From Qipengyuania gaetbuli (lineage in GTDB: Bacteria; Pseudomonadota; Alphaproteobacteria; Sphingomonadales; Sphingomonadaceae), in assembly GCF_009827315.1 (NCBI RefSeq), contig NZ_WTYF01000004.1, positions 124,001 through 188,000 on the forward strand: a stretch of 64,000 nucleotides of DNA. The letters run 5' to 3'. Shown here one piece after another: positions 26,039 through 34,994 of this stretch (position 1 is its first letter; every line of letters starts with the position of its first letter). The notes below the pieces were generated by a model. That model was not told the DNA's origin. It saw only the letters and a program-made list of their open reading frames with translations, and did no database searches. A program made the position numbers and the translations under genes.

Positions 26039-27622
26039 TCATTCGCCCGGCGGGGGCATGGCTCCTGCCGGCTGCGAATTGCGCTTCATCAGGAATGCCA
26101 GCGGGATTGCGGCGATGGTGATCCACATCATCATCCAGAAGTCGTCGACATAGGCGACCATGGCGGCCTGCCGGGTCGCTTCGAGGTCGATCATCTTGAG
26201 TGCGACATCGCCCAGGTTCTGGTAGCGGTCCACTGTCCCGACATCGATCATGTTGGATACCGACGCGCCCGTGATGTTGGCGGCGATATCGGCGTGGCTG
26301 GTCTGCATGTTACGGGCGAGCATGACCGTGGTCAGCGATATACCGGCCGACGCGCCCAGCGAGCGGAACAGGTTCATCAGGCTCGACCCGTCGGTGCGTA
26401 ACCGCGGCGCCAGCGTGGCAAATGCGCTGACATTGAGCGGGATGAACACGAGTCCCATGCCAAGGCCCTGGATGAGGCCCGACGATACGATGTGGAAACG
26501 GTCCACGCCCAGCGACCAGTGGCTCATCTGCCAGAGCGAGAAGGCACAGATCGCGAAACCCGCTGCGACCACCGGACGCGCATCGAGATTGCGGCGCATG
26601 GCCATCCCGGCAAACTGCATCGAGATCAGCACGCCGACCCCGCGCGGCATCAGGACCAGGCCGGTATCGATCACGTCGTAGCTCATCAGCTGCTGCAGCA
26701 TCGGCGGGAGCAGGGCCATGGTCGCGAACATCACGACGCCGATGGCCAGCATGAACCCCAGCGCGATGGCGAAATTGCGGTCGAGGAACAGCGCCCGGTC
26801 GAACAGCCCGTCCCGCGCGGTGGCGAGGTGGATCACCGCCATCCAGGTCGCCGAGACGAACAGGAAGGTCCACAACCAGATTTCGAGGCTGTCGAACCAG
26901 TCCAGCGTCTGCCCGCGGTCGAGCAGCATCTGGAACGCGGCCAGCGCAACCCCGAGCATCAGGAAGCCGAATATGTCGAACCGGCGTTTCACCGTGTCGC
27001 GGTGGGGCAGCTGGGTGACGAGGATTGCAAGGCTCAGAATGCCGATCGGCAGGTTCACGTACAACACCCAGCGCCAGTTCGCCTGCTCGGTCAGCCAGCC
27101 GCCGAGCACGGGCCCGAGAATGGGGCCGATCATGATGCCCATGCCCCACAGCGCCATCATCTGCGCATGGCGGCTCGGCTTGTTGGTATCGAGCATGAAG
27201 GCTTGGCTGAGCGGGGCGATGAACGCGCCCGTCACGCCCTGCAAGGCGCGGAAGAGGACCATCTCTTCAAGGTTCTGCGCCATGCCGCACAGCATCGAGG
27301 AAACGATGAATCCCGCGACCGAGAAGGTGAACAACCGCCGCCCGCCGACGCGGTCGGCCAGCCAGCCGGTAATCGGCAGGGCGATGGCGCTGGCTATGAT
27401 GTAGCTGGTGAGGACCCAGGTGATCGTCTCGGTCGTCGCGCCCAGCGCGGTGCGCATGTGCGGGATCGCGACATTGGCGATGGTCGTGTCGAGCACCTGC
27501 AGCAGCGAAGCCGCCATGATCCCGACGATCAGCAGGCCCGGGTTCGCAACCGGAAGCTGGGCGACGTCAGCCTTGGCCGCAGGCGCACTGGCGCTGCCTG
27601 CCGGTAGTGCGCGGCTGGCCAT
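26039..27622 (-). CDS. emrB: EmrB/QacA-type DHA2 drug efflux permease
   Basis: This 527-residue proton-driven major facilitator has about 14 hydrophobic helices, typical of the DHA2 family. The motif GWLADRVGGRRLF is in the loop between helices 2 and 3, and the motif C-like segment GPILGPVLGGWL is in helix 5. With EmrA and an outer-membrane channel it would pump hydrophobic compounds out of the cell. It lies three bases after emrA, in a marR-emrA-emrB operon. No outer-membrane factor gene is in the window. Confidence 0.92.
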   Translation of the reverse strand: MASRALPAGSASAPAAKADVAQLPVANPGLLIVGIMAASLLQVLDTTIANVAIPHMRTALGATTETITWVLTSYIIASAIALPITGWLADRVGGRRLFTFSVAGFIVSSMLCGMAQNLEEMVLFRALQGVTGAFIAPLSQAFMLDTNKPSRHAQMMALWGMGIMIGPILGPVLGGWLTEQANWRWVLYVNLPIGILSLAILVTQLPHRDTVKRRFDIFGFLMLGVALAAFQMLLDRGQTLDWFDSLEIWLWTFLFVSATWMAVIHLATARDGLFDRALFLDRNFAIALGFMLAIGVVMFATMALLPPMLQQLMSYDVIDTGLVLMPRGVGVLISMQFAGMAMRRNLDARPVVAAGFAICAFSLWQMSHWSLGVDRFHIVSSGLIQGLGMGLVFIPLNVSAFATLAPRLRTDGSSLMNLFRSLGASAGISLTTVMLARNMQTSHADIAANITGASVSNMIDVGTVDRYQNLGDVALKMIDLEATRQAAMVAYVDDFWMMMWITIAAIPLAFLMKRNSQPAGAMPPPGE

Positions 27623-27625
27623 GGA

Positions 27626-28711
27626 TCAGTGCTTCTTGCCGTCGGTGAAGACCGTCACCTCTGTCGAAAGGCCGGCGATCAGCGGGCGGGGGCTCTTCTC
27701 GTCGATCGCGATGCGGACGGGCACGCGCTGCGTCACCTTGACCCAGTTGCCGGTCGCGTTCTGCGCGGGAATGACCGAGAATTCGCTGCCCGTGCCGGCG
27801 CCAATGGACTCCACGTGGCCCTTTAGGACGAGGCCGGGATAGGCATCGAAATGCACTTCAGCCGGCTGGCCGACCTGCATATCGGCGAGGTCGGTTTCCT
27901 TGAAGTTGGCTTCAACATAGGAACTGCCGTCCTCGACCAGGGTGAGTACGGGAAGCCCTTGCACGACCTGCTGGCCAAGCTGGAGCCGTTCGGCCTGTGC
28001 CACGCGGCCAGCCGAAGGGGCGCGCACTTCGGTCCGGCGGAGCGCCAGTTCGGCAACCGCGCGCTGTGCCTTGCCGGCCGCGACCTGCGGGTTCTCGCCC
28101 GGAACGGCGGCGCCGGTGGCCAGCTTGGCGCGGGCCGCCTGCTGGCGGGCTTGCGCCTGCCGCAGCGCCTCGCGCGCCTGGTTGAGACGGTGCTGGGCCG
28201 CATCGTGATCGGCCTTGGTGAGGAAGCCGCGCTGGAAGAGCGCGTCCTGCCGGTCGAAATTGGCTTGCGCAAAAGCGATATCCTCGCGCGCTGCACTGAT
28301 GTCCGTGCCCGACAGGTCCGACGAATTGGCAAGGGCGGTGACATTGGCCTGCGCCGAAGCGATTGCCGCATTCGCCTGCTGGATCTGCAAGCGGTAGGGT
28401 TCGGCATCGATCCGGAACAGCAAATCGCCTTCCTTCACGCTGTCGCCTTCACCGACGAGCACCTCGGTGATTTCTCCGCCCACCAGCGCGCTGACCGACA
28501 CCTTGTCCTGCTGGACATAGGCATTGTCGGTGGTGACCTGGCCTTGCAGCGACAGCCAGTAGAAAGCGCCGGCCACGAGCAGGGCGAGGGGGACGCTGAG
28601 CATCAGCGCCACGCGGCTCCATTGGCGCTTGCGTGCAGGCTCGCTCGTCATCGCGGTCCTATCCGCCGGGCCCGAATTCTCGAGACTGATTTCGGGATCG
28701 GCTTCAGCCAT
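27626..28711 (-). CDS. emrA: EmrA-like HlyD-family membrane fusion protein
   Basis: This 361-residue periplasmic adaptor has one membrane helix at about 36-57. It has split lipoyl-like halves (GEITEVLVGEGDSVKEGDLLF and VRAPSAGRVAQAE regions) around an alpha-helical hairpin at about 105-215 rich in Ala/Gln. A beta-barrel part with VEANFKETDLADMQVGQPAEV completes it. The ATG at 28711 is preferred; it overlaps the end of the marR gene by eight bases, so translation is coupled. It connects EmrB to an outer-membrane channel. Confidence 0.9.
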   Translation of the reverse strand: MAEADPEISLENSGPADRTAMTSEPARKRQWSRVALMLSVPLALLVAGAFYWLSLQGQVTTDNAYVQQDKVSVSALVGGEITEVLVGEGDSVKEGDLLFRIDAEPYRLQIQQANAAIASAQANVTALANSSDLSGTDISAAREDIAFAQANFDRQDALFQRGFLTKADHDAAQHRLNQAREALRQAQARQQAARAKLATGAAVPGENPQVAAGKAQRAVAELALRRTEVRAPSAGRVAQAERLQLGQQVVQGLPVLTLVEDGSSYVEANFKETDLADMQVGQPAEVHFDAYPGLVLKGHVESIGAGTGSEFSVIPAQNATGNWVKVTQRVPVRIAIDEKSPRPLIAGLSTEVTVFTDGKKH

Positions 28712-29150
28712 TTGCGACGTCCTTGAGTGTGCGGTCGGCAGACAGGTTTGCGGAAACCCGTTCGAGCAGGTTGGCAAGCGTCGCCTGTTCCTGCTTGCTC
28801 AGCCCTTCGACAATGTCGGCTACGAGACCATCGACGATGGCGCGCAGGCGCTCGACGATCTCGCGGCTCTTGTCGGTGAGATGTAGGAGGCGCGCGCGCC
28901 GGTCGGCCGGGTCCGCGACCCGTTCGACCCAGCCAGCTTCTTCCATCCGGTCTACGATCCGCGTGAGCGTGATCGGTTCGACCTCGATACGGTCGGCATA
29001 GAAGGCCTGGTTGTTGTCCGGGAACTTGACGAGGCTGAGGAGCAGCCGGGCCTGAACCGCGGTGAGGCCAAGGCTGCGAACGCGTTCGTCGAAAGTGCGG
29101 CGAAGCAAGCGCCCGCTGTCCGACAAGAGATAGCCGATGTTGGTTTCCAT
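28704..29150 (-). CDS. MarR-family repressor of the emrAB operon
   Basis: This protein of about 148 residues has the MarR winged helix. The recognition region is around YADRIEVEPITLTRIVDRMEEAGWV, and the wing is DPADRRARLLHLTDKS. MarR proteins dimerise and release DNA on binding phenolic or lipophilic ligands. ATG codons at 29159 and 29150 are both in frame; 29150 leaves more room after the palindrome at 29160-29179. As first gene of the operon it very likely represses itself and emrAB. Confidence 0.88.
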   Translation of the reverse strand: METNIGYLLSDSGRLLRRTFDERVRSLGLTAVQARLLLSLVKFPDNNQAFYADRIEVEPITLTRIVDRMEEAGWVERVADPADRRARLLHLTDKSREIVERLRAIVDGLVADIVEGLSKQEQATLANLLERVSANLSADRTLKDVANG

Positions 29151-29159
29151 GCTGCGCAT

Positions 29160-29179
29160 ATAATAACAGGGCTTATTAT
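29160..29179. promoter_or_regulatory. Candidate MarR operator
   Basis: ATAATAA (29160-29166) and TTATTAT (29173-29179) form a perfect inverted repeat around CAGGGC, in an AT-rich patch unlike the GC-rich surroundings. It lies directly upstream of the marR start. On the minus strand TTGCAA stands just before it and TATAT overlaps its end, so a bound dimer would block the promoter. The divergent DsbA-like gene begins 63 bases away and could share control. Confidence 0.6.
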
Positions 29180-29241
29180 TGCAACTTGCAAATTTCGAAA
29201 GTCCGGTGGCATCCGGTGCAAGGGAAGGCTAGGCAGGCAGC

Positions 29242-29889
29242 ATGACCCTTCACGCAGAGCTCTATTTCAGCTTCCGCTCGCCCTACAGCTACCTGTCTGT
29301 GGGCCGCTATCGTGCCATGGCGGAGGAATACGACCTCGAGATCGCCCTGAAGCCGGTCTATCCGCTGGCGATCCGCCAGCCCGATTTCTTCGAGCGCAAC
29401 CACCCCAACTGGCTGGGCTACACCATGCGCGACATGATGCGGGTGGCGCAGTTCCACGGCATTCCCTTCGGCGCACCGCGGCCCGATCCCATCGTCCAGA
29501 ACATCATGACCCGCGAGATTGCGGAGGACCAGCCCCGTATCCGGCGCGTAACGCGCATGGGGCAGGCTGCGGCGAGGCGCGGCAAGGGCCTCGTCTTCGC
29601 TGCCGAAGCCGGCCGGATGATCTGGGGCGGCCAGGAAGGCTGGGACGAAGGCGGGCATCTCGAGCGAGCGCTGGAGGCGGCTGGTCTCGATGCGTCCGAA
29701 ATTGCAGCCGAGATCGAAGCCGAGGTAGAAGCACTCGATGCCGAAATCGCGGCCAACCAGTCCAGCCTCGAGGCGGCAGGCCATTGGGGCGTGCCGACGC
29801 TGGTGTTCGAAGGCGAACCCTTCTTCGGGCAAGACCGTATCGACATGGTCAAGTGGCGCATGGAGCAGAAGGGGCTGGCCAGGCGATGA
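29242..29889 (+). CDS. DsbA-family / 2-hydroxychromene-2-carboxylate isomerase-like protein
   Basis: This 215-residue thioredoxin-fold protein has an inserted helical domain. The active-site position is S13-P-Y-S (in YFSFRSPYSYLS), not CxxC. That matches kappa-class glutathione transferases and the isomerase of naphthalene breakdown. The C-terminal GVPTLVFEGEPFFGQDR with its cis-proline is typical. A glutathione-dependent isomerase or transferase is likely; the substrate is unknown. The stop overlaps the next start. Confidence 0.82.
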   Translation: MTLHAELYFSFRSPYSYLSVGRYRAMAEEYDLEIALKPVYPLAIRQPDFFERNHPNWLGYTMRDMMRVAQFHGIPFGAPRPDPIVQNIMTREIAEDQPRIRRVTRMGQAAARRGKGLVFAAEAGRMIWGGQEGWDEGGHLERALEAAGLDASEIAAEIEAEVEALDAEIAANQSSLEAAGHWGVPTLVFEGEPFFGQDRIDMVKWRMEQKGLARR

Positions 29890-30335
29890 CCGGAAAACGG
29901 GCGATGAGCGGCGGCTGCCAGTGCGGGGCCGTCCGCTACACGGCGCAGATCGATGCCAGTCAGGCTTATCTATGCCATTGCCGAATGTGCCAACGTGCCA
30001 CGGGCGGCGTTTCGATCGCCTTCATCGGCCTGCCAAAATCGGACATGCAGTGGGAAAGCGGGCCCGACTGGTATGCCAGTTCGCCGATAGCGCAGCGCCC
30101 ATTCTGCAGCCGCTGCGGGACACCACTGGGCTTCGCCTTCAACGACGGCGAAGACATGGACGTCACCGTGGGCAGCCTCGACGAACCATACGGGATCGAG
30201 CCGCATTGGCATTTCGCCTCGGAGAAGATCCACGAAAGCTGGATTGATACCTCGGGTCTCAAGCGGATTCCCCTGAGCGAGCACACTGCGCTGAGCCAGC
30301 GCTGGATCGATGCGACGGGCGAGGTACCCGAATGA
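29886..30335 (+). CDS. GFA (CENP-V/GFA) domain protein
   Basis: This protein of about 149 residues has the zinc-binding GFA pattern: C11-x-C13, C30-x-C32-x2-C35 and C74-x2-C77. The family is named after an enzyme reported to condense formaldehyde with glutathione, though many members have unknown substrates. A second in-frame ATG at 29904 is possible. The ATG at 29886 overlaps the previous stop (ATGA), and the end overlaps the following gene. Sitting next to a kappa-GST-like protein hints at a thiol or aldehyde detoxification operon. Confidence 0.85.
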   Translation: MTGKRAMSGGCQCGAVRYTAQIDASQAYLCHCRMCQRATGGVSIAFIGLPKSDMQWESGPDWYASSPIAQRPFCSRCGTPLGFAFNDGEDMDVTVGSLDEPYGIEPHWHFASEKIHESWIDTSGLKRIPLSEHTALSQRWIDATGEVPE

Positions 30336-31087
30336 AGACCGAACGCTTTGCCAGTTTCGACGGCACGCAGCTTGCCCTTCACCGTCATGGCAGCGGGCGT
30401 CCGCTGGTCCTTCTGCATGGCCTGTTTTCCAGCGCGCAGATGAACTGGATCAAGTGGGGGCACCACGAGGTCATCGCGGACAAGGGTTACGAGGTCCTGA
30501 TGCTGGACTTTCGCGTCCACGGTGAGAGCGAGGCCCCGCGCGAGCCGGAGAAATACCCGATCAACGTGCTGGTGCGCGATGTGGCGGCGCTGGTGGACCA
30601 CCTGGGGCTGGAGGATTACGATCTCGGCGGGTTCTCGCTGGGGGCGCGCACCTCGCTCCACGCGGTCGCGCACGGCGTGCTGCATCCTGCGCGGCTGATC
30701 GTGGGCGGGATGGGGACGGCCGGCCTTGGCGAATGGGCCAAGCGCAGCGCCTATTTCAAGCGCGTCATCGACGAGTTCGAGAACATCCCGCGCGGCGATC
30801 CGGCCTATTTCTCGATGCAGTTCCTCAAGTCGCAGGGCGTGGACCGGGTGGCGGCGCGCCTGCTGCTCGACACCATGCCCGACCTCGACCTCGGCCTGCT
30901 GCCCAACGTCACCATGCCGACGCTGGTGGTCTGCGGCGACGAGGACCGCGACAACGGCTCGGCACCTGCGCTCGCGGATTTGCTGCCGAATGCGGACTAT
31001 GTCGAAGTGCCGGGCACGCACATGGGTAGCGTGACCAAGTCCGATCTCGGTTTGGCGATGGCCGACTGGCTGGAGCGCACGGCTTGA
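30332..31087 (+). CDS. Alpha/beta hydrolase
   Basis: This 251-residue hydrolase has the oxyanion region VLLHGLFSS (about residues 27-35) and the nucleophile elbow GGFSLGART with serine near residue 104. The acid lies in CGDEDRDNG, and the histidine is in PGTHMGSV near 229. The fold is clear but the substrate is not. It is the third gene of the overlapping cluster that starts at 29242. Confidence 0.85.
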   Translation: MKTERFASFDGTQLALHRHGSGRPLVLLHGLFSSAQMNWIKWGHHEVIADKGYEVLMLDFRVHGESEAPREPEKYPINVLVRDVAALVDHLGLEDYDLGGFSLGARTSLHAVAHGVLHPARLIVGGMGTAGLGEWAKRSAYFKRVIDEFENIPRGDPAYFSMQFLKSQGVDRVAARLLLDTMPDLDLGLLPNVTMPTLVVCGDEDRDNGSAPALADLLPNADYVEVPGTHMGSVTKSDLGLAMADWLERTA

Positions 31088-31593
31088 GCACGTCGCTGCG
31101 CTACTGGTGGGTGGTCTGGCTCGCCGGATTGTTCGTCTTCGCGCTGCTGCGCATCCCGCACGGGCCGCTGGCCATTCCCGAGGTTCCCGGCGGCATCCTC
31201 GACCACCAGGCCGCGGGCACCGCTGAGGAAGTCGACCGCATTCAGGCGGCCTGGGCCGCGGCGGGCCTCTCGGGCCATGCCTTCTGGGGCATGGTCGGCG
31301 ACTTCGTCTTTATCGGCATTTATGGCATCGGGGCGGTCCTCGGAGGCATGCATTTCCGCAGCGGCCAGCGGTTCCTCGGCGCCGGTATCGCGCTGGCGGG
31401 CGGCCTGTTCCTCCTGACAGATTACGCCGAGACGATTTCGCAGCTCATCCAGCTGACCCGGGATGCCGGTGACGACCGTCTTGCCGCGATCGCCGCGACG
31501 GCGCAGCCGGTGAAGATCGCCGCCTTCATCGTCAGCTTCCTCGGCATCCTCGCCGCGCTCGCCATTCGCAGATTCTCGCGCCCTGCCGCTTGA
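31084..31593 (+). CDS. Membrane protein of unknown function
   Basis: This protein of about 169 residues starts at TTG 31084 in a four-base overlap with the hydrolase stop. Four hydrophobic segments lie at about residues 9-26, 62-82, 92-110 and 136-156, with a 35-residue loop (GTAEEVDRIQAAW) after the first. The family was not recognised. Unbroken overlaps across four genes argue that it belongs to the same pathway as the thiol-linked enzymes. Confidence 0.65.
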   Translation: MSTSLRYWWVVWLAGLFVFALLRIPHGPLAIPEVPGGILDHQAAGTAEEVDRIQAAWAAAGLSGHAFWGMVGDFVFIGIYGIGAVLGGMHFRSGQRFLGAGIALAGGLFLLTDYAETISQLIQLTRDAGDDRLAAIAATAQPVKIAAFIVSFLGILAALAIRRFSRPAA

Positions 31594-31663
31594 TTAAGAC
31601 GGGTTGCAGGTGCAATCCGGTAGCAGAAGAAACCAGTCGCATTTTCCCCACGAGAGGATCCCC

Positions 31664-33526
31664 ATGAAATTCGCCCCCGTTGCCGTATCCGCCATCGCCA
31701 TGTCGCTGGCCGCTTGCACCAGTGCAAAGGCCGAACCCGTCGCCAGCGCGCCGCTCGCGCACGTCGCCTCGGAAGACCCCTATCCGATGACGCCGGCCGG
31801 CGCTGCCGCATGGGTCGCCATGGTGGAAAAGGACCTGTTCGACTTCTCGGTCGAATTCGGCCGGGTGTCGTGGATCAACTCGACTTACATCATGCATGAC
31901 AGCGATGCGCTGGCTGCCAAGTACGGCGCAGTCGCGACGGAAAAGTCGGTCGCCTATGCCAACAAGGCGGCCGAATACGCCCGCGTGGCCGGTCTCGACC
32001 CCGAAGTCGCCCGTAAGCTTGACATCCTGCGCAACGGCATCGTGATGCCTGCCCCGGTGCGTGACGGCGCGGCCACCGAACTCAACCAGATCGCCACCAG
32101 CCTCAACAGCCAGTACGGCAAGGGCAAGGGCACGCTGAACGGCAAGGAAATCAGCGGTTCGGACATCGAGGCCGAAATGGGCAATCCCGAACGGACGCCT
32201 GCCGAACTGGCCGAGATGTGGACCAGCTGGCACGACAATGTCGGTGCGCCGATGCGCGGCGATTACCTGCGCATGATCTCGATCGCCAACGAAGGTTCGA
32301 AGGAGCTGGGCTTCAAGGACCTCGGCGCCATGTGGCGTTCGAACTACGACATGGATCCCGACCAGTTCGCCGCCGAAACCGAGCGGATGTGGCAGGAAGT
32401 GAAGCCGCTCTATATGGCGCTTCACACCTATGTCCGCTCCAAGCTCAACGAAAAGCACGGCGATGCGGTGCAGCCCGCCACCGGCCCGATCCGTGCCGAC
32501 CTGCTCGGCAATATGTGGGCGCAGGAATGGGGCAATATCTATCCGCTGGTCGCACCGGCCGGGGCGGGTGACATCGGCTACGACCTCACCGATTTGATCG
32601 AGAAGAAGGGCGTGGACGAAGTCGGAATGGTCCGCGTGGGCGAGGATTTCTTCTCCTCGCTCGGCTTCAAGGAACTGCCCGCAACCTTCTGGGAACGCAG
32701 CCAGTTCGTTAAGCCGCAGGACCGTGAAGTCGTCTGCCATGCCAGCGCCTGGGACATCGACAATGTCGACGACCTGCGCATCAAGATGTGCATCAAGAAG
32801 AATGCCGACGACTTCATCACGATCCACCACGAGCTGGGTCACAACTACTACCAGCGCGCCTACAATCAGCAGGACTATCTGCACCTCAACGGCGCGAACG
32901 ACGGCTTCCACGAAGCCATCGGCGACATGGTCGCGCTGTCGATCACGCCCGAATACCTCGTCCAGATCGACATGCTCGATCCCAAGGACGTGCCGAGCGC
33001 GGACAAGGATATCGGCCTGCTGCTGCGCCAGGCGATGGACAAGGTGGCCTTCCTGCCGTTCGGCCTGATGGTCGACCGTTATCGTTGGGGCCTGTTCGAC
33101 GGCTCGATCCCGGCGGACAAGCTCAATGCCGGCTGGACGGACCTGCGCCTCCAGTACCAGGGCATCACGCCGCCCGTCGCGCGTGACGAGAGCAAGTTCG
33201 ATGCCGGTGCAAAGTACCACATCCCCGGCAACGTGCCGTACACGCGCTATTTCCTCGCGCGGATCCTGCAGTTCCAGTTCTACAAGGCAGCCTGCGACCA
33301 GGCGGGCTGGGAAGGACCGCTGCACCGCTGTTCGTTCTACGGCAACGAGGAAGTCGGCAAGAACCTCAATGCCATGCTCGAAATGGGCGCGAGCAAGCCG
33401 TGGCCAGACGCGCTGGAGGCCTTCACCGGCGAACGCCAGATGAGCGGCAAGGCCATGGTCGAATACTTTGCCCCGCTGATGGCGTGGCTGGAAGAGCAGA
33501 ACAAGGGCAAGCCGCAGGGGTGGTAA
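31664..33526 (+). CDS. M2-family peptidyl-dipeptidase (ACE-like lipoprotein)
   Basis: This 620-residue zinc peptidase has an N-terminal lipobox SLAAC (cysteine near residue 15), so it is probably tethered in the envelope. The zinc site is H389-E-L-G-H393 with E417 24 residues on, as in angiotensin-converting enzyme. The ACE-like helical body is clear throughout. It should remove C-terminal dipeptides from peptides. The ATG at 31664 is preceded by GAGAGGA; the frame further upstream lacks a signal. It complements the S9 dipeptidyl peptidase nearby. Confidence 0.9.
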   Translation: MKFAPVAVSAIAMSLAACTSAKAEPVASAPLAHVASEDPYPMTPAGAAAWVAMVEKDLFDFSVEFGRVSWINSTYIMHDSDALAAKYGAVATEKSVAYANKAAEYARVAGLDPEVARKLDILRNGIVMPAPVRDGAATELNQIATSLNSQYGKGKGTLNGKEISGSDIEAEMGNPERTPAELAEMWTSWHDNVGAPMRGDYLRMISIANEGSKELGFKDLGAMWRSNYDMDPDQFAAETERMWQEVKPLYMALHTYVRSKLNEKHGDAVQPATGPIRADLLGNMWAQEWGNIYPLVAPAGAGDIGYDLTDLIEKKGVDEVGMVRVGEDFFSSLGFKELPATFWERSQFVKPQDREVVCHASAWDIDNVDDLRIKMCIKKNADDFITIHHELGHNYYQRAYNQQDYLHLNGANDGFHEAIGDMVALSITPEYLVQIDMLDPKDVPSADKDIGLLLRQAMDKVAFLPFGLMVDRYRWGLFDGSIPADKLNAGWTDLRLQYQGITPPVARDESKFDAGAKYHIPGNVPYTRYFLARILQFQFYKAACDQAGWEGPLHRCSFYGNEEVGKNLNAMLEMGASKPWPDALEAFTGERQMSGKAMVEYFAPLMAWLEEQNKGKPQGW

Positions 33527-33528
33527 GG

Positions 33529-34536
33529 ATGCGGACACTCGGTCTCCTCGGTCTTTCGGTCGCAGCCTGCGCGCCGGTAGCCGGGGAGGCGCCGTCCGCG
33601 CCGGCCCCGGCAGGCGTGTCGGGTGCGTTGTTCGTGGCCGGCAAGTTCGAGAACCGGCTCGCCAAGGTCGATCTGGCCACGGGCGAGCAGGTCGTCTCGG
33701 TCGAAAGCTGCGCCAATCCGCATGAACTCGCGACCTCGCCGGATGACCGGTACGTCGCGCTTGCCTGCTATGGCGGGACGACGGTCGATATCTTCCGCAC
33801 GTCCGACCTGGGCCTTGTGGCCAGCCACGATCTAGGCCCCAATGCACGGCCGCACGGGATCGTCTGGCACTCCAACGGGCACATCTATGTCACTGCCGAG
33901 GGCCAGCAGGCGGTCCACGTGCTGTTCAATCCCCAGAAGGGGAAAAGCGACGTGAGCCTCTCGTTCGCCACCGGCAAGCGGGGCAGCCACATGCTTGCGG
34001 TTTCGCCTGCGGCGGATGTCGTCTGGACCACCGATCTGGGGTCACGCACCGTTACCCGCGTCGCACTGCGCGGTGAAGGCCCACCGCTGTCGGTGGAAGT
34101 GGGCGAGGAACCGGAAGGCATTGCTCTCAGCCCCGACGGCAAGACGCTGTGGGTTTCGGCCCGCGGGTCGGACAAGGCCTTCGCGCTCGATCCGCAGACC
34201 ATGGAAATCCGGCAGGAAGTCGACACGGGCGACTTTCCCTTGCGCATCGCGATCCGCCCCCAGGGCGATTTCGCTGTGACCAGCGATCTTGCGGATGGCG
34301 GCCTCACCGTCATCGACCTTGCCAACGGCAAGGCCGTGCGCAGCATCGCCGTCTCCAGCCGCGCGGAAGCCGAAGCGAAGACGCAGGTGACCATCCTCTG
34401 GTCGCCCGACGGCAAGCGCATCTACGTGGCGGAGACCACGGCGAACACCATCGCGGAGGTCGATTTCGCAACCGGCAGGGTGCTGCGCAGGCTCCCGGGG
34501 GAAGGCGGAGGCGACGGAATGGCGGTTATCCAGTGA
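33529..34536 (+). CDS. YVTN-type beta-propeller lipoprotein
   Basis: This protein of about 335 residues has a short signal and lipobox-like LSVAAC (cysteine near residue 14) and a Pro/Ala linker. Six to seven propeller blades follow with recurring IALSPDGKTLWVSARG, ILWSPDGKRIYVAETT and VIDLANGK patterns. Such propellers bind ligands or partners and are not enzymes by default. It starts two bases after the M2 peptidase and overlaps the RimB-like gene by four bases. Envelope location and linkage to RimB/RimK make the pairing odd. Confidence 0.75.
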   Translation: MRTLGLLGLSVAACAPVAGEAPSAPAPAGVSGALFVAGKFENRLAKVDLATGEQVVSVESCANPHELATSPDDRYVALACYGGTTVDIFRTSDLGLVASHDLGPNARPHGIVWHSNGHIYVTAEGQQAVHVLFNPQKGKSDVSLSFATGKRGSHMLAVSPAADVVWTTDLGSRTVTRVALRGEGPPLSVEVGEEPEGIALSPDGKTLWVSARGSDKAFALDPQTMEIRQEVDTGDFPLRIAIRPQGDFAVTSDLADGGLTVIDLANGKAVRSIAVSSRAEAEAKTQVTILWSPDGKRIYVAETTANTIAEVDFATGRVLRRLPGEGGGDGMAVIQ

Positions 34537-34994
34537 GCAAGTCGAAGGACCTTTCTGTCGTCGGCTGGCGCGAGCTGGTCCATTTGCCGGAACTTGGCCT
34601 CCACGGGGTTCCTGCCAAGATCGATACCGGCGCGCGCACGTCCTCGCTCCACGGAGAAGTGATCGAGGAATTCGAGCGTGACGGTGAGAAATTCGTCCGT
34701 TTCGCGGTCGATTTCGGTGCGCAGCACGTCCGCCAGGTGTGCGAGGCGGTCCACGTCGATATCCGCGGCATCACCAGTTCCAATGGCGAGACGCAATATC
34801 GCTATGTAATCAAGACGCCGTTGCGTATTGGCGATCTCGAATTCCGTGCCGAGATCAGCCTCGCCAATCGTGCGGACATGAGATTTCCCATGCTTGTCGG
34901 CCGCTCTTCGCTGCGTCGCCGATTTGTCGTGGACTCGGGGTATTCCTGGCTCCAGACGCCCGAAATGAAGACCAAGAAAGGCCACAAGCCATGA
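34533..34994 (+). CDS. RimB-like retropepsin-fold protein (RimK-associated)
   Basis: This 153-residue protein starts at GTG 34533. It carries the aspartic-protease-like motif D31-T-G-A-R-T-S-S with a single active-site loop. That is the hallmark of the putative zinc/retropepsin proteases found beside RimK. In Pseudomonas, RimB is reported to work with RimA and RimK on glutamylation of ribosomal protein S6. No RimA-like gene is visible. It overlaps the propeller gene upstream and rimK downstream by four bases each. Confidence 0.82.
   Translation: MSKSKDLSVVGWRELVHLPELGLHGVPAKIDTGARTSSLHGEVIEEFERDGEKFVRFAVDFGAQHVRQVCEAVHVDIRGITSSNGETQYRYVIKTPLRIGDLEFRAEISLANRADMRFPMLVGRSSLRRRFVVDSGYSWLQTPEMKTKKGHKP

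Noticed and set aside
26250..27622. Plus-strand and minus-strand alternative frames inside emrB as separate genes
   Set aside because: They are His/Arg-rich shadows of the transporter frame, whose transmembrane pattern is unmistakable.
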